A stretch of DNA of 64,000 bases from Dyella jiangningensis (GTDB taxonomy: Bacteria > Pseudomonadota > Gammaproteobacteria > Xanthomonadales > Rhodanobacteraceae), in contig CP007444.1 of NCBI GenBank assembly GCA_000632805.1, positions 2,902,772-2,966,771 of the forward strand, given 5' to 3'. Position numbers and translations under genes: made by a program. The stretch's first letter is position 1; the number at the start of each line of letters is the position of its first letter. The notes under the pieces were generated by a model. It searched no databases and had not been told where the DNA came from. It saw nothing but the letters and a program-made list of their open reading frames with translations. Below, in pieces: positions 8,509 to 16,998 of the stretch.

Positions 8509-8916
8509 TCAGGGCATGGGTTTCATGCAGTTGACCATCCACGCCTTGCCGTAGCGGTCGGTGAGCATGCCGAACCGCTTCGCCCAGAAGGTTTCAGCGA
8601 TAGGCATGGTCACGGCGCCGCCCTCGGCCAGCGCCTTGAATACGCGCTCCGCCTCGGCCTCGCTGTCGACGGTGATGTTGACGCAGCCGCCGGCGCCCTT
8701 GTTGCCCGGCGGGCCGTCCGCGCCCATGACGATGCCGCCCGCGCTTTCCAGGGTGTTGTGCATGATGCGCCCATGGGTTTCCTTGGGCATGTCGCCGGCC
8801 ATTGGCGACTCACCATACGTCATGCGGAAGGTAATGGTTCCCTTGAAGACCGTCGCATAGAAATCGAATGCTTCCCTGCACTGCCCGTCGAAGTCGAGAT
8901 AAGGGATGAACTGCAT
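8509..8916 (-). CDS. VOC superfamily protein (PhnB/glyoxalase-like)
   Basis: A 135-residue vicinal-oxygen-chelate protein. MQFIPYLDFDGQCREAFDFY opens the first beta-alpha-beta module and is characteristic of the PhnB-like (3-demethylubiquinone methyltransferase-like) subgroup, as are GGIVMGADGPP and the C-terminal FWAKRFGMLTDRYGKAWMVN. The chosen ATG at 8916 has GAGGAAAC upstream; an ATG 33 bases further up lacks this. Catalytic activity is not predictable: many members of this subgroup have unknown substrates. It is transcribed alone, convergent with the SDR gene. Confidence 0.9.
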   Translation of the reverse strand: MQFIPYLDFDGQCREAFDFYATVFKGTITFRMTYGESPMAGDMPKETHGRIMHNTLESAGGIVMGADGPPGNKGAGGCVNITVDSEAEAERVFKALAEGGAVTMPIAETFWAKRFGMLTDRYGKAWMVNCMKPMP

Positions 8917-9099
8917 GGCTGTTTCCTCGTGTGTGATCGGCATCGCCACCGGCGATCCCTGAATACGTCGAACACCCCCGGCCCGAATCGACAGGATCGT
9001 GGGCTGCCCGATGTCACGGGCGCGTCACGGTCGCCGGGCACGCTTGCAGTCCCGTGGAACGCCGGGCACTCTTTCACGTTTTCACCAAGCGGAAGCGTC

Positions 9100-9363
9100 A
9101 TGTCCAAGCAAGAAAACATCCTCCAGATCATTCCCGCGACCGGCTGGGTCGCCGTCTACGACGTGGACGGCGTGGAAACCGCCGAATCGGTCGTCTGCTT
9201 CGCGCTGGTGGAAGGCGAGGGCCGCGGCGTTCGCGCCATGCGCGCCGATGGCAAGCGCATCGCCTTTGCCGACGAAGCAGCCAACTTCCTGCGCGTGGAA
9301 GAACTGTCCGACTTCGAAGATGAAGACGAAGAAGAGGAAGAGGACGAGGAAGACGAAGAGTAA
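9100..9363 (+). CDS. Small protein with extreme acidic C-terminal tail
   Basis: An 87-residue protein. Residues 1-70 look like a small beta-rich domain (ILQIIPATGWVAVYDVD, then VVCFALVEGEGRGVRAM); residues 71-87 are almost entirely D and E. The ATG at 9100 is preceded by GGAAG. Tails of this kind occur in small proteins that bind basic partners, but no function can be assigned. A good intrinsic terminator follows, consistent with a monocistronic, possibly well expressed gene. Confidence 0.8.
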   Translation: MSKQENILQIIPATGWVAVYDVDGVETAESVVCFALVEGEGRGVRAMRADGKRIAFADEAANFLRVEELSDFEDEDEEEEEDEEDEE

Positions 9364-9395
9364 GTCGCCGCTTCCTCGTCTGCTTCGAGATCCAG

Positions 9396-9426
9396 GGCCG
9401 CCGCGCGCCAACGCCGGCGGCCTTTT
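9396..9426 (+). terminator. Intrinsic terminator after the acidic small-protein gene
   Basis: GGCCGCCG (9396-9403) pairs perfectly with CGGCGGCC (9415-9422) and is followed directly by TTTT, 32 bases after the stop codon. This is a classical Rho-independent terminator for the plus-strand gene. Confidence 0.8.
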
Positions 9427-9451
9427 CGTTGATGCCGGTCGTAGGCGAGCG

Positions 9452-10402
9452 TCAGCCGCCTGAACTTCCGCCGCGCACCTGTGCGCTTTCCAGGAATGTG
9501 GTGGACGGCACGAAAAACAGCGAACCTGTCACCGCCCTGCTGAAATCCAGCAGGCGGTCATAGTTGCCGGGCGGGTTGCCGATGAACATGTTGTCGAGCA
9601 TTCGCTCGATCCGCGCCGGCGAGCGCGCATAACCGATGAAATAGGTGCCGTATTCGCCCTTGCCGGCGTTACCGAATGGCATGTTGTCGCGCATGATTTC
9701 CAGCGACTCGCCGTTCTCTTCGATGCTCGTGAGCACGTTGTGCGCGTAGCTCGGCTTGTCGGCGTCGGCCAGTTCGATGTCCGACAGCTTCTGGCGGCCG
9801 ATGATCTTCTCCTGCTGCTCCACCGGTACCGCGTTCCACGCCTTCAAGTCATGCAGGTACTTCTGCACGATGACGTAGCTGCCGCCCGCGAAAGCCGGGT
9901 CTTCATCGCCGATGAGGGTCGCTTCGGCGGCTTTCAGATCCACCGGGTTCTCGGTGCCGTCGACAAAGCCGAGCAGATCGCGTTCGTCGAAGTACTTGAA
10001 GCCGTGGACTTCGTCTTCCGCCTGCACGACGTCGCCGATGCGGGACATGATGGTGCCGGCGATCTCGAAGCACAGGTCCATGTGCGTCGCGCGGATATGA
10101 AAAAGGATATCCCCGGGCGTCGATACGGCGCGGTGCACGCCGTTGATCTCACGGAACGGATGCAGCCCGGCCGGCCTGGGTCCGTCGAAAAGGCGATTCC
10201 ACGCGTCCGAACCAAAGCCCATGACGCACGACAAGCGGCGGTCCGGCTTGCGGAAACCGACCGCACGCAGCATCCCGGCCAGATCGTTGCACAAGGCCTG
10301 CACCACCTGGTTGGCGCGCGGCTCGTTCTTCAGGGTCACCACCAGGAAAATCGCGGAATGCGTGAGCCGGTCGGTGACCGGCTGTGACAGGACGGTTGGC
10401 AC
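9452..10402 (-). CDS. Dye-decolorising peroxidase (DyP, YfeX-like)
   Basis: A heme peroxidase of the DyP family, 316 residues from the GTG at 10402. The family motif GxxDG is GFVDG with D148, the proximal heme ligand is H221 (SYAHNVL) and the distal arginine is R238 (IMRDNMPFG); spacing closely matches E. coli YfeX. There is no signal peptide, so it should be cytoplasmic. The GTG has AGGAG six bases upstream; an in-frame ATG at 10474 would add 24 residues but lacks a clear ribosome-binding site. It is the last of three minus-strand genes. The C-terminus runs about ten residues past the YfeX end and finishes in GGSSGG. Confidence 0.93.
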   Translation of the reverse strand: MPTVLSQPVTDRLTHSAIFLVVTLKNEPRANQVVQALCNDLAGMLRAVGFRKPDRRLSCVMGFGSDAWNRLFDGPRPAGLHPFREINGVHRAVSTPGDILFHIRATHMDLCFEIAGTIMSRIGDVVQAEDEVHGFKYFDERDLLGFVDGTENPVDLKAAEATLIGDEDPAFAGGSYVIVQKYLHDLKAWNAVPVEQQEKIIGRQKLSDIELADADKPSYAHNVLTSIEENGESLEIMRDNMPFGNAGKGEYGTYFIGYARSPARIERMLDNMFIGNPPGNYDRLLDFSRAVTGSLFFVPSTTFLESAQVRGGSSGG

Positions 10403-10491
10403 GGTCTGCTCCTGCTTGAGGGAATGCGATGCGGAACTGCCTACGCTGGCAGATTGCCACAAAGGCGGACTCATGCAGACAACGCGACGGC

Positions 10492-11952
10492 CTACTTTGT
10501 CTTGAATGCCGGCAATGGAACCGGCGGGCAGGCGGCTCCGCGTAACCCCACCACCGAACCGCTGCGAACCAGCTGCTCGTACAGCCCGGCGACGCAGGCG
10601 TTCCAGTCCGTGTGGCCCTGCCCTCTCGCGACGACCTCTACCGCCTGGGAGAAACCTGCCATCACGTGCGGCGTGAACCACAGCGGCGTGCCGCCGTCGT
10701 GATCGCCGGTGACGAACAGCGCAGGCACCGAGCTATGCACGGGCTTGCGATAGGCGGGCGGCAGCGTGGCGCGAGGCCAGAACCGGCACGCCGCCTGTTG
10801 CTGCCGCACGCGGTCGTCGCCGAGGAAGGTCCCTTGCGATTGCGGCCCCACATCCGCCTCGCGAATGAAGGGAATGTCCTCGCTGCAGGTGATGGCAAAT
10901 AGCAGTCCAAAGCTGAAATCCGGATCGCTCTCCTTCGCCACGATGCCATCGACCATCGTGCTCCAGTCACCCTGGTGAGCCCGATGAATGGTCCAGGGCA
11001 GCGTCGCCGCGTCGCCGGGGTGATAAAGCATGCTGCGCAGCCATTCGGCCACGCGTCCCCGGTAGAGCGGCCACGTCCCGTCATGACCCGCTACGGCGAT
11101 GCGCACCGTGCCAGCATCCAGCTTTGCGAAGACGTCGCGAAACTCGTCCTTGAAATTCGGAAAGGCCGCGCTGCAGGCGGCATCCGCTGCGCAGTCGGCG
11201 GCAAGCTGGTCCAGCGCCGATTGCGCCGTCTTCGCCATGGTAAGGGGCGTGGGGACGTCGAGCGGCACGACGCTGCCGACGTAGGCCGTGCGGACGCTGT
11301 GTGGATAGGCACGCAGATATACCTGTTCGGCCCGCGTACCGTACGACCCGGCAAAGAGGTTGAGCGGTCCGTAGTCCAGCGCATGGCGGACCTGCTCGAG
11401 ATCGTCAGCGAACCGCGCGTAGATGTATTGGCTCAGGTCGGCGTTTTTTCGCAACCGCTGCTCGCACGACTCGACGGCATCCAGAGGAAACAGGTCCTTA
11501 AGGCGCACGCCAGGATCACGCGTGGCCGCGAGATCGCACTGCAGAGCACCCGATCGCCCGCTTCCACGTTGATCGACCAGCAGCAGGTCGCGCTCCTGCA
11601 GCAGGGACGCAAACTGCTGGACGTAACCTGCGGCAGCGCTGATCGCCGATTCGCCGGGACCGCCCATCAGCAGCACGATGGGATCGTCATGTTTTCTATC
11701 GACGGCAGGCACGACGGCGATACCGATCGAAAGCTGGCGCCCCTGCGGTGCCGACGGATTCTCTGCGACGCCAAGCGACCCACAACGCGCCGGCCGCTCC
11801 ACGCCGGGCAGCGTGCAGGGAACCAGTTCGACGGAGCGCGGCGCCTCGGCCGCACGCAGATCGGGTGTACCCGCGGCGATGGCGAAAAGCAAAACCATGC
11901 CTGCGAGCATGAGATGTCGGCGCACACCGGCCTTCCGCGTCATCGGCACCAT
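10492..11952 (-). CDS. Exported alpha/beta hydrolase, tripeptidyl aminopeptidase (TAP/S33)-like
   Basis: A 486-residue serine hydrolase with an N-terminal signal segment (about residues 12-34). The oxyanion region is LLMGGPGES (96-102), the DQRGSGRS loop follows, and the nucleophile is S203 in AGSYGTR; the acid is in TGDHDGGTP and the histidine in GQGHTDW near the C-terminus. The TAP-like C-terminal domain is present. Relatives remove N-terminal residues or tripeptides, often proline-linked. The ATG at 11952 begins one base after the stop of the upstream Vgb-like gene, indicating translational coupling; ATG 11943 is an alternative. Confidence 0.9.
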   Translation of the reverse strand: MVPMTRKAGVRRHLMLAGMVLLFAIAAGTPDLRAAEAPRSVELVPCTLPGVERPARCGSLGVAENPSAPQGRQLSIGIAVVPAVDRKHDDPIVLLMGGPGESAISAAAGYVQQFASLLQERDLLLVDQRGSGRSGALQCDLAATRDPGVRLKDLFPLDAVESCEQRLRKNADLSQYIYARFADDLEQVRHALDYGPLNLFAGSYGTRAEQVYLRAYPHSVRTAYVGSVVPLDVPTPLTMAKTAQSALDQLAADCAADAACSAAFPNFKDEFRDVFAKLDAGTVRIAVAGHDGTWPLYRGRVAEWLRSMLYHPGDAATLPWTIHRAHQGDWSTMVDGIVAKESDPDFSFGLLFAITCSEDIPFIREADVGPQSQGTFLGDDRVRQQQAACRFWPRATLPPAYRKPVHSSVPALFVTGDHDGGTPLWFTPHVMAGFSQAVEVVARGQGHTDWNACVAGLYEQLVRSGSVVGLRGAACPPVPLPAFKTK

Positions 11953-11953
11953 G

Positions 11954-12985
11954 TCACTTGCCGCCGCCATGCGTGTCGTAACGCAACAGGCGATCGATGC
12001 CCGACGCGGACAACCACACTTCGCCCTTGCGCCCCATCATCTGGCGGACATTGGCGTTGGCCTGCGGCAACTTGAGAACGTCGAAGTGCTCGGTGCGCGG
12101 ATCGAAGCGCAACAGTGCATTGGCCGTCCATTCGCTGAGCCAGACGATGTCCTGATCGTCGACGAAAATTGCATAGGCATGCGGCCCCTGCCCCGGCAAC
12201 GGCCACTCGCGCCATTGCTGCTTCGCCGGGTCGAACATGCCGACCTTGCCGGCCGTCCACTCGGTGATCCAGATACGCCCTTTCGAATCGGACCACACGC
12301 GACGAGCACCCTGGTCCCTGGTCGGCGGCTCGATCACCTTCGTTGCGCCACTCACGGGATCGATGCGCCCGAGATAACTGCCCGCCAGCGAGGCGTAATA
12401 GAGATCGCCGCCTGGCGTCACGCAAATGCCGTACGGCCCGCGACCACGTGGTGCATCGAACACCCGCATGCGGCCGCTCGCCGGATCCAGCTCGCCGTAG
12501 ATGCCGTTCTGGCCGGTAAACCAGAGCTGTCCATGCTTGTCGAAGACGGCCGTGTTCAGATTGCCGTTCGGTCGATCCTTGGGGAGCGGAAAACGCGAGA
12601 CGGCCAATGTCTTGGCATCCACGCGGACGATCGCGTTCAGGCCGCCATCGGTGATCCATGCGGCGTGGTCGGGGCCGACGATCACGCCATGCGGCGCCGA
12701 GCCTTCGCCGACTGCGACCCAGTCGGTCTTGCCAGTGCGCGGATCCACGCGTCCCACGGCGCCGCGCGACTGCGCGGTGTACCACACCGTGCCATCGGGC
12801 GAAGGCGCGACATCGTGCGGCCCGCTGCCTGCCGGGACATTGAACGTATCGAAGGATGGCGTTTGAGTCTGCGCGAACGCCACCGCGCACGTCGCATACA
12901 CCACCAGCGCGGCGCACATCCGCACCAACCTCGGCATGGCCGCGACCACCGTGGCCGCATGGTTTGCCTTGCATGTCTCCAGCAT
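11954..12985 (-). CDS. Exported six-bladed beta-propeller, virginiamycin B lyase-like
   Basis: A 343-residue protein with a long signal peptide (about residues 1-38, ending CAVAFAQ) followed by repeated blades of the Vgb/streptogramin lyase type: GPHDVAPSPDGTVWYTAQ, APHGVIVGPDHAAWITD, GPYGICVTPGGDLYYAS, then RRVWSDSKGRIWITEW. True Vgb enzymes open streptogramin B rings in the cytoplasm; exported homologues like this are common in proteobacteria and mostly uncharacterised, so antibiotic resistance should not be assumed. The ATG at 12985 follows GAGGGAGG. First gene of the group with the TAP-like hydrolase. Confidence 0.88.
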   Translation of the reverse strand: MLETCKANHAATVVAAMPRLVRMCAALVVYATCAVAFAQTQTPSFDTFNVPAGSGPHDVAPSPDGTVWYTAQSRGAVGRVDPRTGKTDWVAVGEGSAPHGVIVGPDHAAWITDGGLNAIVRVDAKTLAVSRFPLPKDRPNGNLNTAVFDKHGQLWFTGQNGIYGELDPASGRMRVFDAPRGRGPYGICVTPGGDLYYASLAGSYLGRIDPVSGATKVIEPPTRDQGARRVWSDSKGRIWITEWTAGKVGMFDPAKQQWREWPLPGQGPHAYAIFVDDQDIVWLSEWTANALLRFDPRTEHFDVLKLPQANANVRQMMGRKGEVWLSASGIDRLLRYDTHGGGK

Positions 12986-13186
12986 GGTCGCCTCCCTCGC
13001 GCGGGATGAGCTGCAAGCCTGCAGGTCGGCGCATTGTGGCACCTATCCCGCCGATGGGTCGAAATCGACTCGTTCCATCCGTTCGAACATGTTCGTCGCG
13101 GCCATGGCACGTCATGGCGGCGCGCGGGGCGCACTCTCTCTCCAGCGACGCCACCGTGCGTCCACAACCACTTACGGGAGACATCC

Positions 13187-13951
13187 ATGTCACGTTTGCA
13201 TGAAAAGGTTGCGCTGGTTACCGGCGCCAGCTCGGGTATCGGCCGGGCCACCGCAAAACTGTTTGCCGCCGAGGGCGCGAAGGTCGTGCTGGGCGCGCGT
13301 CGCGATGCCGAGCTGCAGTCGCTCGTCAGGGAAATCGAAGCGGCGGGTGGCACCGCCGTCGCCCTTGCGGGCGATGTTCGCTCCGAGGCCTACGCGAGGG
13401 CGCTGGTGGAACTCGCCACCACGCGTTTCGGTCGCCTTGATATCGCCTTCAACAATGCGGGCACGCTGGGCGAGGCCGGCGCCAGCACCGACGTCAGCGA
13501 AGCAGGCTGGAACGATACGCTCGCCATCAACCTCACCGGTTCGTTCCTGGGCGCAAAGCATCAGATCGCGCAGATGCTGAAGAACGGCGGCGGCTCGGTG
13601 ATCTTCACCTCGACCTTCGTCGGCCACTCGTTCGCTTTTCCGGGGGTTGCGGCCTATGCCGCCAGCAAGTCCGGCCTGATCGGCCTGACGCAGGCCCTTG
13701 CCGCGGAGTTTGGTCCAAGCGGTGTGCGCGTGAATGCCGTACTGCCGGGTGCCGTCGATACCGACATGTATCGCGAAATGAACAACACGGCGGAGTCGCA
13801 GGCGTTCGTCACCAACCTGCACGCGCTCAAGCGGGTCGCCACGCCGGAGGAGCTGGCCCGTTCGGTGCTTTATCTGGCCTCCGACGATGCCGCCTTCGTG
13901 ACCGGCACGGCCACTCTCGTGGACGGCGGCGCCTCGATCACGCGCACGTGA
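13187..13951 (+). CDS. Short-chain dehydrogenase/reductase (classical SDR)
   Basis: A 254-residue classical SDR: TGASSGIG at 12-19, NNAG at 89-92, N115 in INLTG, and the catalytic S142, Y157 and K161 (YAASK). GARRD after strand two suggests NADP(H). C-terminus TGTATLVDGGASIT is standard. The ATG at 13187 has CGGGAG seven bases upstream; the frame upstream of it is shadow sequence. It stands alone, divergent from the Vgb-like gene and ended by a strong stem-loop. Substrate unknown. Confidence 0.93.
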   Translation: MSRLHEKVALVTGASSGIGRATAKLFAAEGAKVVLGARRDAELQSLVREIEAAGGTAVALAGDVRSEAYARALVELATTRFGRLDIAFNNAGTLGEAGASTDVSEAGWNDTLAINLTGSFLGAKHQIAQMLKNGGGSVIFTSTFVGHSFAFPGVAAYAASKSGLIGLTQALAAEFGPSGVRVNAVLPGAVDTDMYREMNNTAESQAFVTNLHALKRVATPEELARSVLYLASDDAAFVTGTATLVDGGASITRT

Positions 13952-13974
13952 CGGGCGGTGCACTGAACTGAGAC

Positions 13975-14003
13975 GGACGAGGCGGGCGCCCGCTTCGTCC
14001 TTT
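13975..14003 (+). terminator. Terminator after SDR gene
   Basis: GGACGAGGCGGGC (13975-13987) and GCCCGCTTCGTCC (13988-14000) pair over 13 positions with one G-T pair, followed by TTT. It starts 24 bases after the SDR stop. Confidence 0.7.
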
Positions 14004-14050
14004 ACAGGGGCCCTTGTCTACCATCCACCTTCGGTATTGGGGTCATTTCC

Positions 14051-14998
14051 ATGATTCGCCCACTCATCCTCGCGTGCCTCCTTGCCGCGCTGAGTCTTCC
14101 GGCCGGCGCGAGCATCCAACCGTTTCCCTCGTCATTTCGGGTCCAGGACATCCAGACCGACGGCGCCACCATCCATGTCCGCGTGGGTGGCAAGGGACCT
14201 GCCGTCGTCCTGCTGCACGGCTTCGGCGACACCGGTGACATGTGGTCGCCATTGGCCGCCGATCTTGCCCGCAACCACACCGTGGTGGTTCCCGACTTGC
14301 GCGGCATGGGATTGTCGTCGCATCCCGAAAGCGGTTACGACAAGCGGACACAGGCGGCCGATGTGCGAGCCGTGCTCACCAAGCTGGGCATCGACCATGC
14401 TGCTGTTGTCGGGCATGACATCGGCACGATGGTGGCGTATGCCTATGCCGCCCGCTATCCGGACAAAACCGATCGCCTGGTGGTCATGGATGCACCAGTG
14501 CCGGGCATTCCACCGTGGGACCAGATCGTGCGCCTGCCGGCGCTCTGGCACTTCGACTTTGGCGGCCCGGACATGGAGCGCCTGGTCGCCGGTCGGGAAC
14601 GCATCTACCTCGACCGGTTCTGGAATGAATTCGCCGGTGATCCGTCAAAGGTCGAGGAGGCCACGCGGCAGCATTACGCCAAACTCTACGCCCAGCCCAA
14701 GGCCATGCACGACGCGTTCGCCCAGTTCCGTGCGATACGACAGGACGCGGAGGACAACAAGACGGCAATGACGACCAAGCTTCCCATGCCCGTGCTCGCC
14801 ATCGGCGGCGAGAAGTCCTTCGGTGCCAACGAAGCCGTGGTCATGCGCAATGCCGCGACCAACGTCACCGAACTCGTCGTTCCCAACGCGGGCCATTGGT
14901 TGATGGAAGAAGCGTCGAACGTGACGATACCGGCGATCCATCATTTCATCGATGGCGAGCCGATCGCCGCGACAGCCGCAAAGTACGAGCGTACGTGA
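14051..14998 (+). CDS. Exported alpha/beta hydrolase, epoxide hydrolase/dehalogenase-like
   Basis: A 315-residue hydrolase with a clear signal peptide (MIRPLILACLLAALSLPAGA). LLHGFGDTGDMW carries the HG oxyanion motif; the nucleophile position is an aspartate in VVGHDIGTMVA, as in epoxide hydrolases and haloalkane dehalogenases rather than serine esterases. The acid and base are expected near GGEKSFG and in VPNAGHWLMEE (H about 278). A periplasmic epoxide or ester hydrolase is the likely role; the substrate cannot be read. The start follows GGGG. It converges on the aspartic protease gene with a stem-loop between. Confidence 0.9.
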   Translation: MIRPLILACLLAALSLPAGASIQPFPSSFRVQDIQTDGATIHVRVGGKGPAVVLLHGFGDTGDMWSPLAADLARNHTVVVPDLRGMGLSSHPESGYDKRTQAADVRAVLTKLGIDHAAVVGHDIGTMVAYAYAARYPDKTDRLVVMDAPVPGIPPWDQIVRLPALWHFDFGGPDMERLVAGRERIYLDRFWNEFAGDPSKVEEATRQHYAKLYAQPKAMHDAFAQFRAIRQDAEDNKTAMTTKLPMPVLAIGGEKSFGANEAVVMRNAATNVTELVVPNAGHWLMEEASNVTIPAIHHFIDGEPIAATAAKYERT

Positions 14999-15000
14999 GT

Positions 15001-15020
15001 CCGCCTTTGCATAAAGGCGG
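15001..15020. terminator. Stem-loop between convergent genes
   Basis: CCGCCTTT (15001-15008) and AAAGGCGG (15013-15020) form a perfect 8-bp stem with a GCAT loop, immediately after the hydrolase stop. On the minus strand a short TTT is part of the stem. Probable bidirectional terminator. Confidence 0.6.
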
Positions 15021-15077
15021 CCCTGCATGCACGTCAACCTTGTCGATCGATCCCGCTGGCACGCCTGCGGATGCGGT

Positions 15078-16838
15078 CTAGGGCTCCGCAGCGATCAAAC
15101 CAAACTTGGCTGCCAATGTTTCGATGTGCGGATCGAGCGCGTGGGCAGCCACCAGGTCAGCCTTGCCCGCATCCGCCTGGCCACTGCGCATCTTTGCCAG
15201 GCCAAGCCCGTAGCGCGACCACGCCGAATGCGGCATCTGGGCCAGAGACTGTTCGTACGCCTTGATCGACTCGGCGTAGTGCCCGAGGCGCAGCTCGACC
15301 ATGCCAAGACTGTCCAGGTACGCCGCATTACTGCCATCGCGCCGGAGTGCGCGGCGACAATCCTTCAGCGCGTCGTCGAGCAGCTGGTTGCTGAGGGCTC
15401 GCGCCCAGCAGCGTTCGTTGAGCGCCGTGCCCAGCATCGCATCGTCGCGATGCAAGCGTATCCAGTCGTCGAGCAGCGGCATCGCGGCCACCGGTTGATC
15501 CAGTTCGACATAGAGAGAGGCGACCGGCAGCGCCCGCGTCGAACCGGCCGGCAGCTCGGCGCTGGCAGCCGAGACATCGGCCATGGCGCCAGCGCGATCT
15601 TCGTGCGCGATTTTCAGTCGGGCACGCATCAACCGTGCATCGACATCCTTGGGATCGAGGGTCAATGATTTGTCCAGGTCACCTAGCGCCGCCTCCGGCT
15701 GCCGGTTCGCCTCGTGAGCCTTGGCCCGCGCCACGTAATAGGCTGCCTGTTCGGGCGCCAGGCGAATCGCTTCATCCAGATTCGTCAACGCGGCGCCCAG
15801 TTCCCCGCGCGACAGATGTGCCTGTCCCAGTAATGCGTAGTCCGCCGCGGTTTTCGAGCCGTCGGGGTTTGCAGTCGCCACGCCGGTGGATTTACCGGCG
15901 TCGTCCGGCGCCGCGGCAAAGGTGAACACGCGTCCGCCGTTGTACGTGAAATAGGCGACCTTCTTGCTGTTGGCGATGAACATGTGGTGCGCAAGGAGAA
16001 AGTCCACGCCAAGCAACATGTCCGTGTTGTCGCCGATGTCGCCATCGATGATCTGCATCTGGCTGTGCTGGATGGTTTCCGTGCCGACCGAAAACGAATC
16101 GACCTTCGCCGTCCACGTCCGCACCGGCTTGCCGCCGATGCCAATGCTGGCGGTGCCTGCGGCGACATCCGGCGCGTTGAGATCAATGCCCGCCCGCGCG
16201 GCACCACGTCGGGTCAACAGCGTGGCGGCGGCACCGGAATCGAGTACCGCGCGCACCTTTTTCCCGTTGATCATCACGTTGAAGAACGTGCGACGGTCGA
16301 AGCGATCTCCCGTGGATTCGATCTCGGCAACGTTGTAGTTGCCATCCTTGGCCCAATACGCGAGCGAGGCTTTTTCGCAGTGTTCCGCCTTGAACAACGT
16401 CAACTTGCCGTGCGCGAGATCGATCTCCAGGTCGGCCAGGTCCAGCAGGTTCGCGCCGAGCAACCCGTCACCGGTATCGGTGCCGCCGACGATGAACGCG
16501 ACGTTCTTCAGTGTCGTATCGAGTATCCCGAATTCCTTCACGTGCGTTTGCTGCACGGTCGCCTCGCCACCCACGCCGGTGATGCGATAGCCGAACGGCG
16601 CGGCTTGCAACGGCAGTCCGAGCAGCGCGGCGTTCGCACCCGACATGGTGTTGAACGAGGCTCCGGTATCGATGATGAAGCGCGTGCTCTTGCCGTTGAT
16701 CTTCACCATGGTCGTCGCCTGATAGCCGACCATCTCCACGGGCAACGTGCCGTAATCCTTCAGCTGACAACCGTCGGCCCATGCGTGGGTGGCAAACAGC
16801 GCACCCACGGCGACGAAGCAAAACCGCCACAGCCCCAT
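15078..16838 (-). CDS. Exported tandem retropepsin-like aspartic protease with C-terminal TPR repeats
   Basis: A 586-residue protein: signal peptide (1-21, ending AWA), two retropepsin-like aspartyl protease domains in tandem, and at least four TPR units from about residue 350. The first catalytic motif is FIIDTGAS (D57), the second AVLDSGAA (D200); each is followed by the hydrophobic-hydrophobic-G flap partner (GLLGAN, MLLGVD). Two DTG/DSG halves in one chain can form a complete pepsin-like active site without dimerisation. TPRs such as YALLGQAHLSRGELGAAL suggest a protein partner. The ATG at 16838 has GGGGGAAG just upstream and begins the signal peptide. Confidence 0.9.
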   Translation of the reverse strand: MGLWRFCFVAVGALFATHAWADGCQLKDYGTLPVEMVGYQATTMVKINGKSTRFIIDTGASFNTMSGANAALLGLPLQAAPFGYRITGVGGEATVQQTHVKEFGILDTTLKNVAFIVGGTDTGDGLLGANLLDLADLEIDLAHGKLTLFKAEHCEKASLAYWAKDGNYNVAEIESTGDRFDRRTFFNVMINGKKVRAVLDSGAAATLLTRRGAARAGIDLNAPDVAAGTASIGIGGKPVRTWTAKVDSFSVGTETIQHSQMQIIDGDIGDNTDMLLGVDFLLAHHMFIANSKKVAYFTYNGGRVFTFAAAPDDAGKSTGVATANPDGSKTAADYALLGQAHLSRGELGAALTNLDEAIRLAPEQAAYYVARAKAHEANRQPEAALGDLDKSLTLDPKDVDARLMRARLKIAHEDRAGAMADVSAASAELPAGSTRALPVASLYVELDQPVAAMPLLDDWIRLHRDDAMLGTALNERCWARALSNQLLDDALKDCRRALRRDGSNAAYLDSLGMVELRLGHYAESIKAYEQSLAQMPHSAWSRYGLGLAKMRSGQADAGKADLVAAHALDPHIETLAAKFGLIAAEP

Positions 16839-16998
16839 TCCCTTCCCCCGAATGTCATGGTCGCGCCGCGCCGCGGCGATAGCGCCTCGATCATAGCTCC
16901 CGGAAGATGTCGCGGGGCAAGCGCCACCGGCTGGTGCAGACACGGGCGTACGCGCGCCGGCACGCCATCGCGCGCGGCGGCAGCCGCGGTGGGCGCCC

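Noticed and set aside
9452..9500. C-terminal tail of the DyP peroxidase as an encapsulin cargo peptide
   Set aside because: The end (VRGGSSGG) does not match the known cargo-peptide pattern, and no encapsulin shell gene is in the window.
11954..12985. Streptogramin B resistance gene
   Set aside because: The propeller has a signal peptide, whereas true Vgb acts in the cytoplasm; exported Vgb-like proteins are common and unrelated to resistance as far as known.
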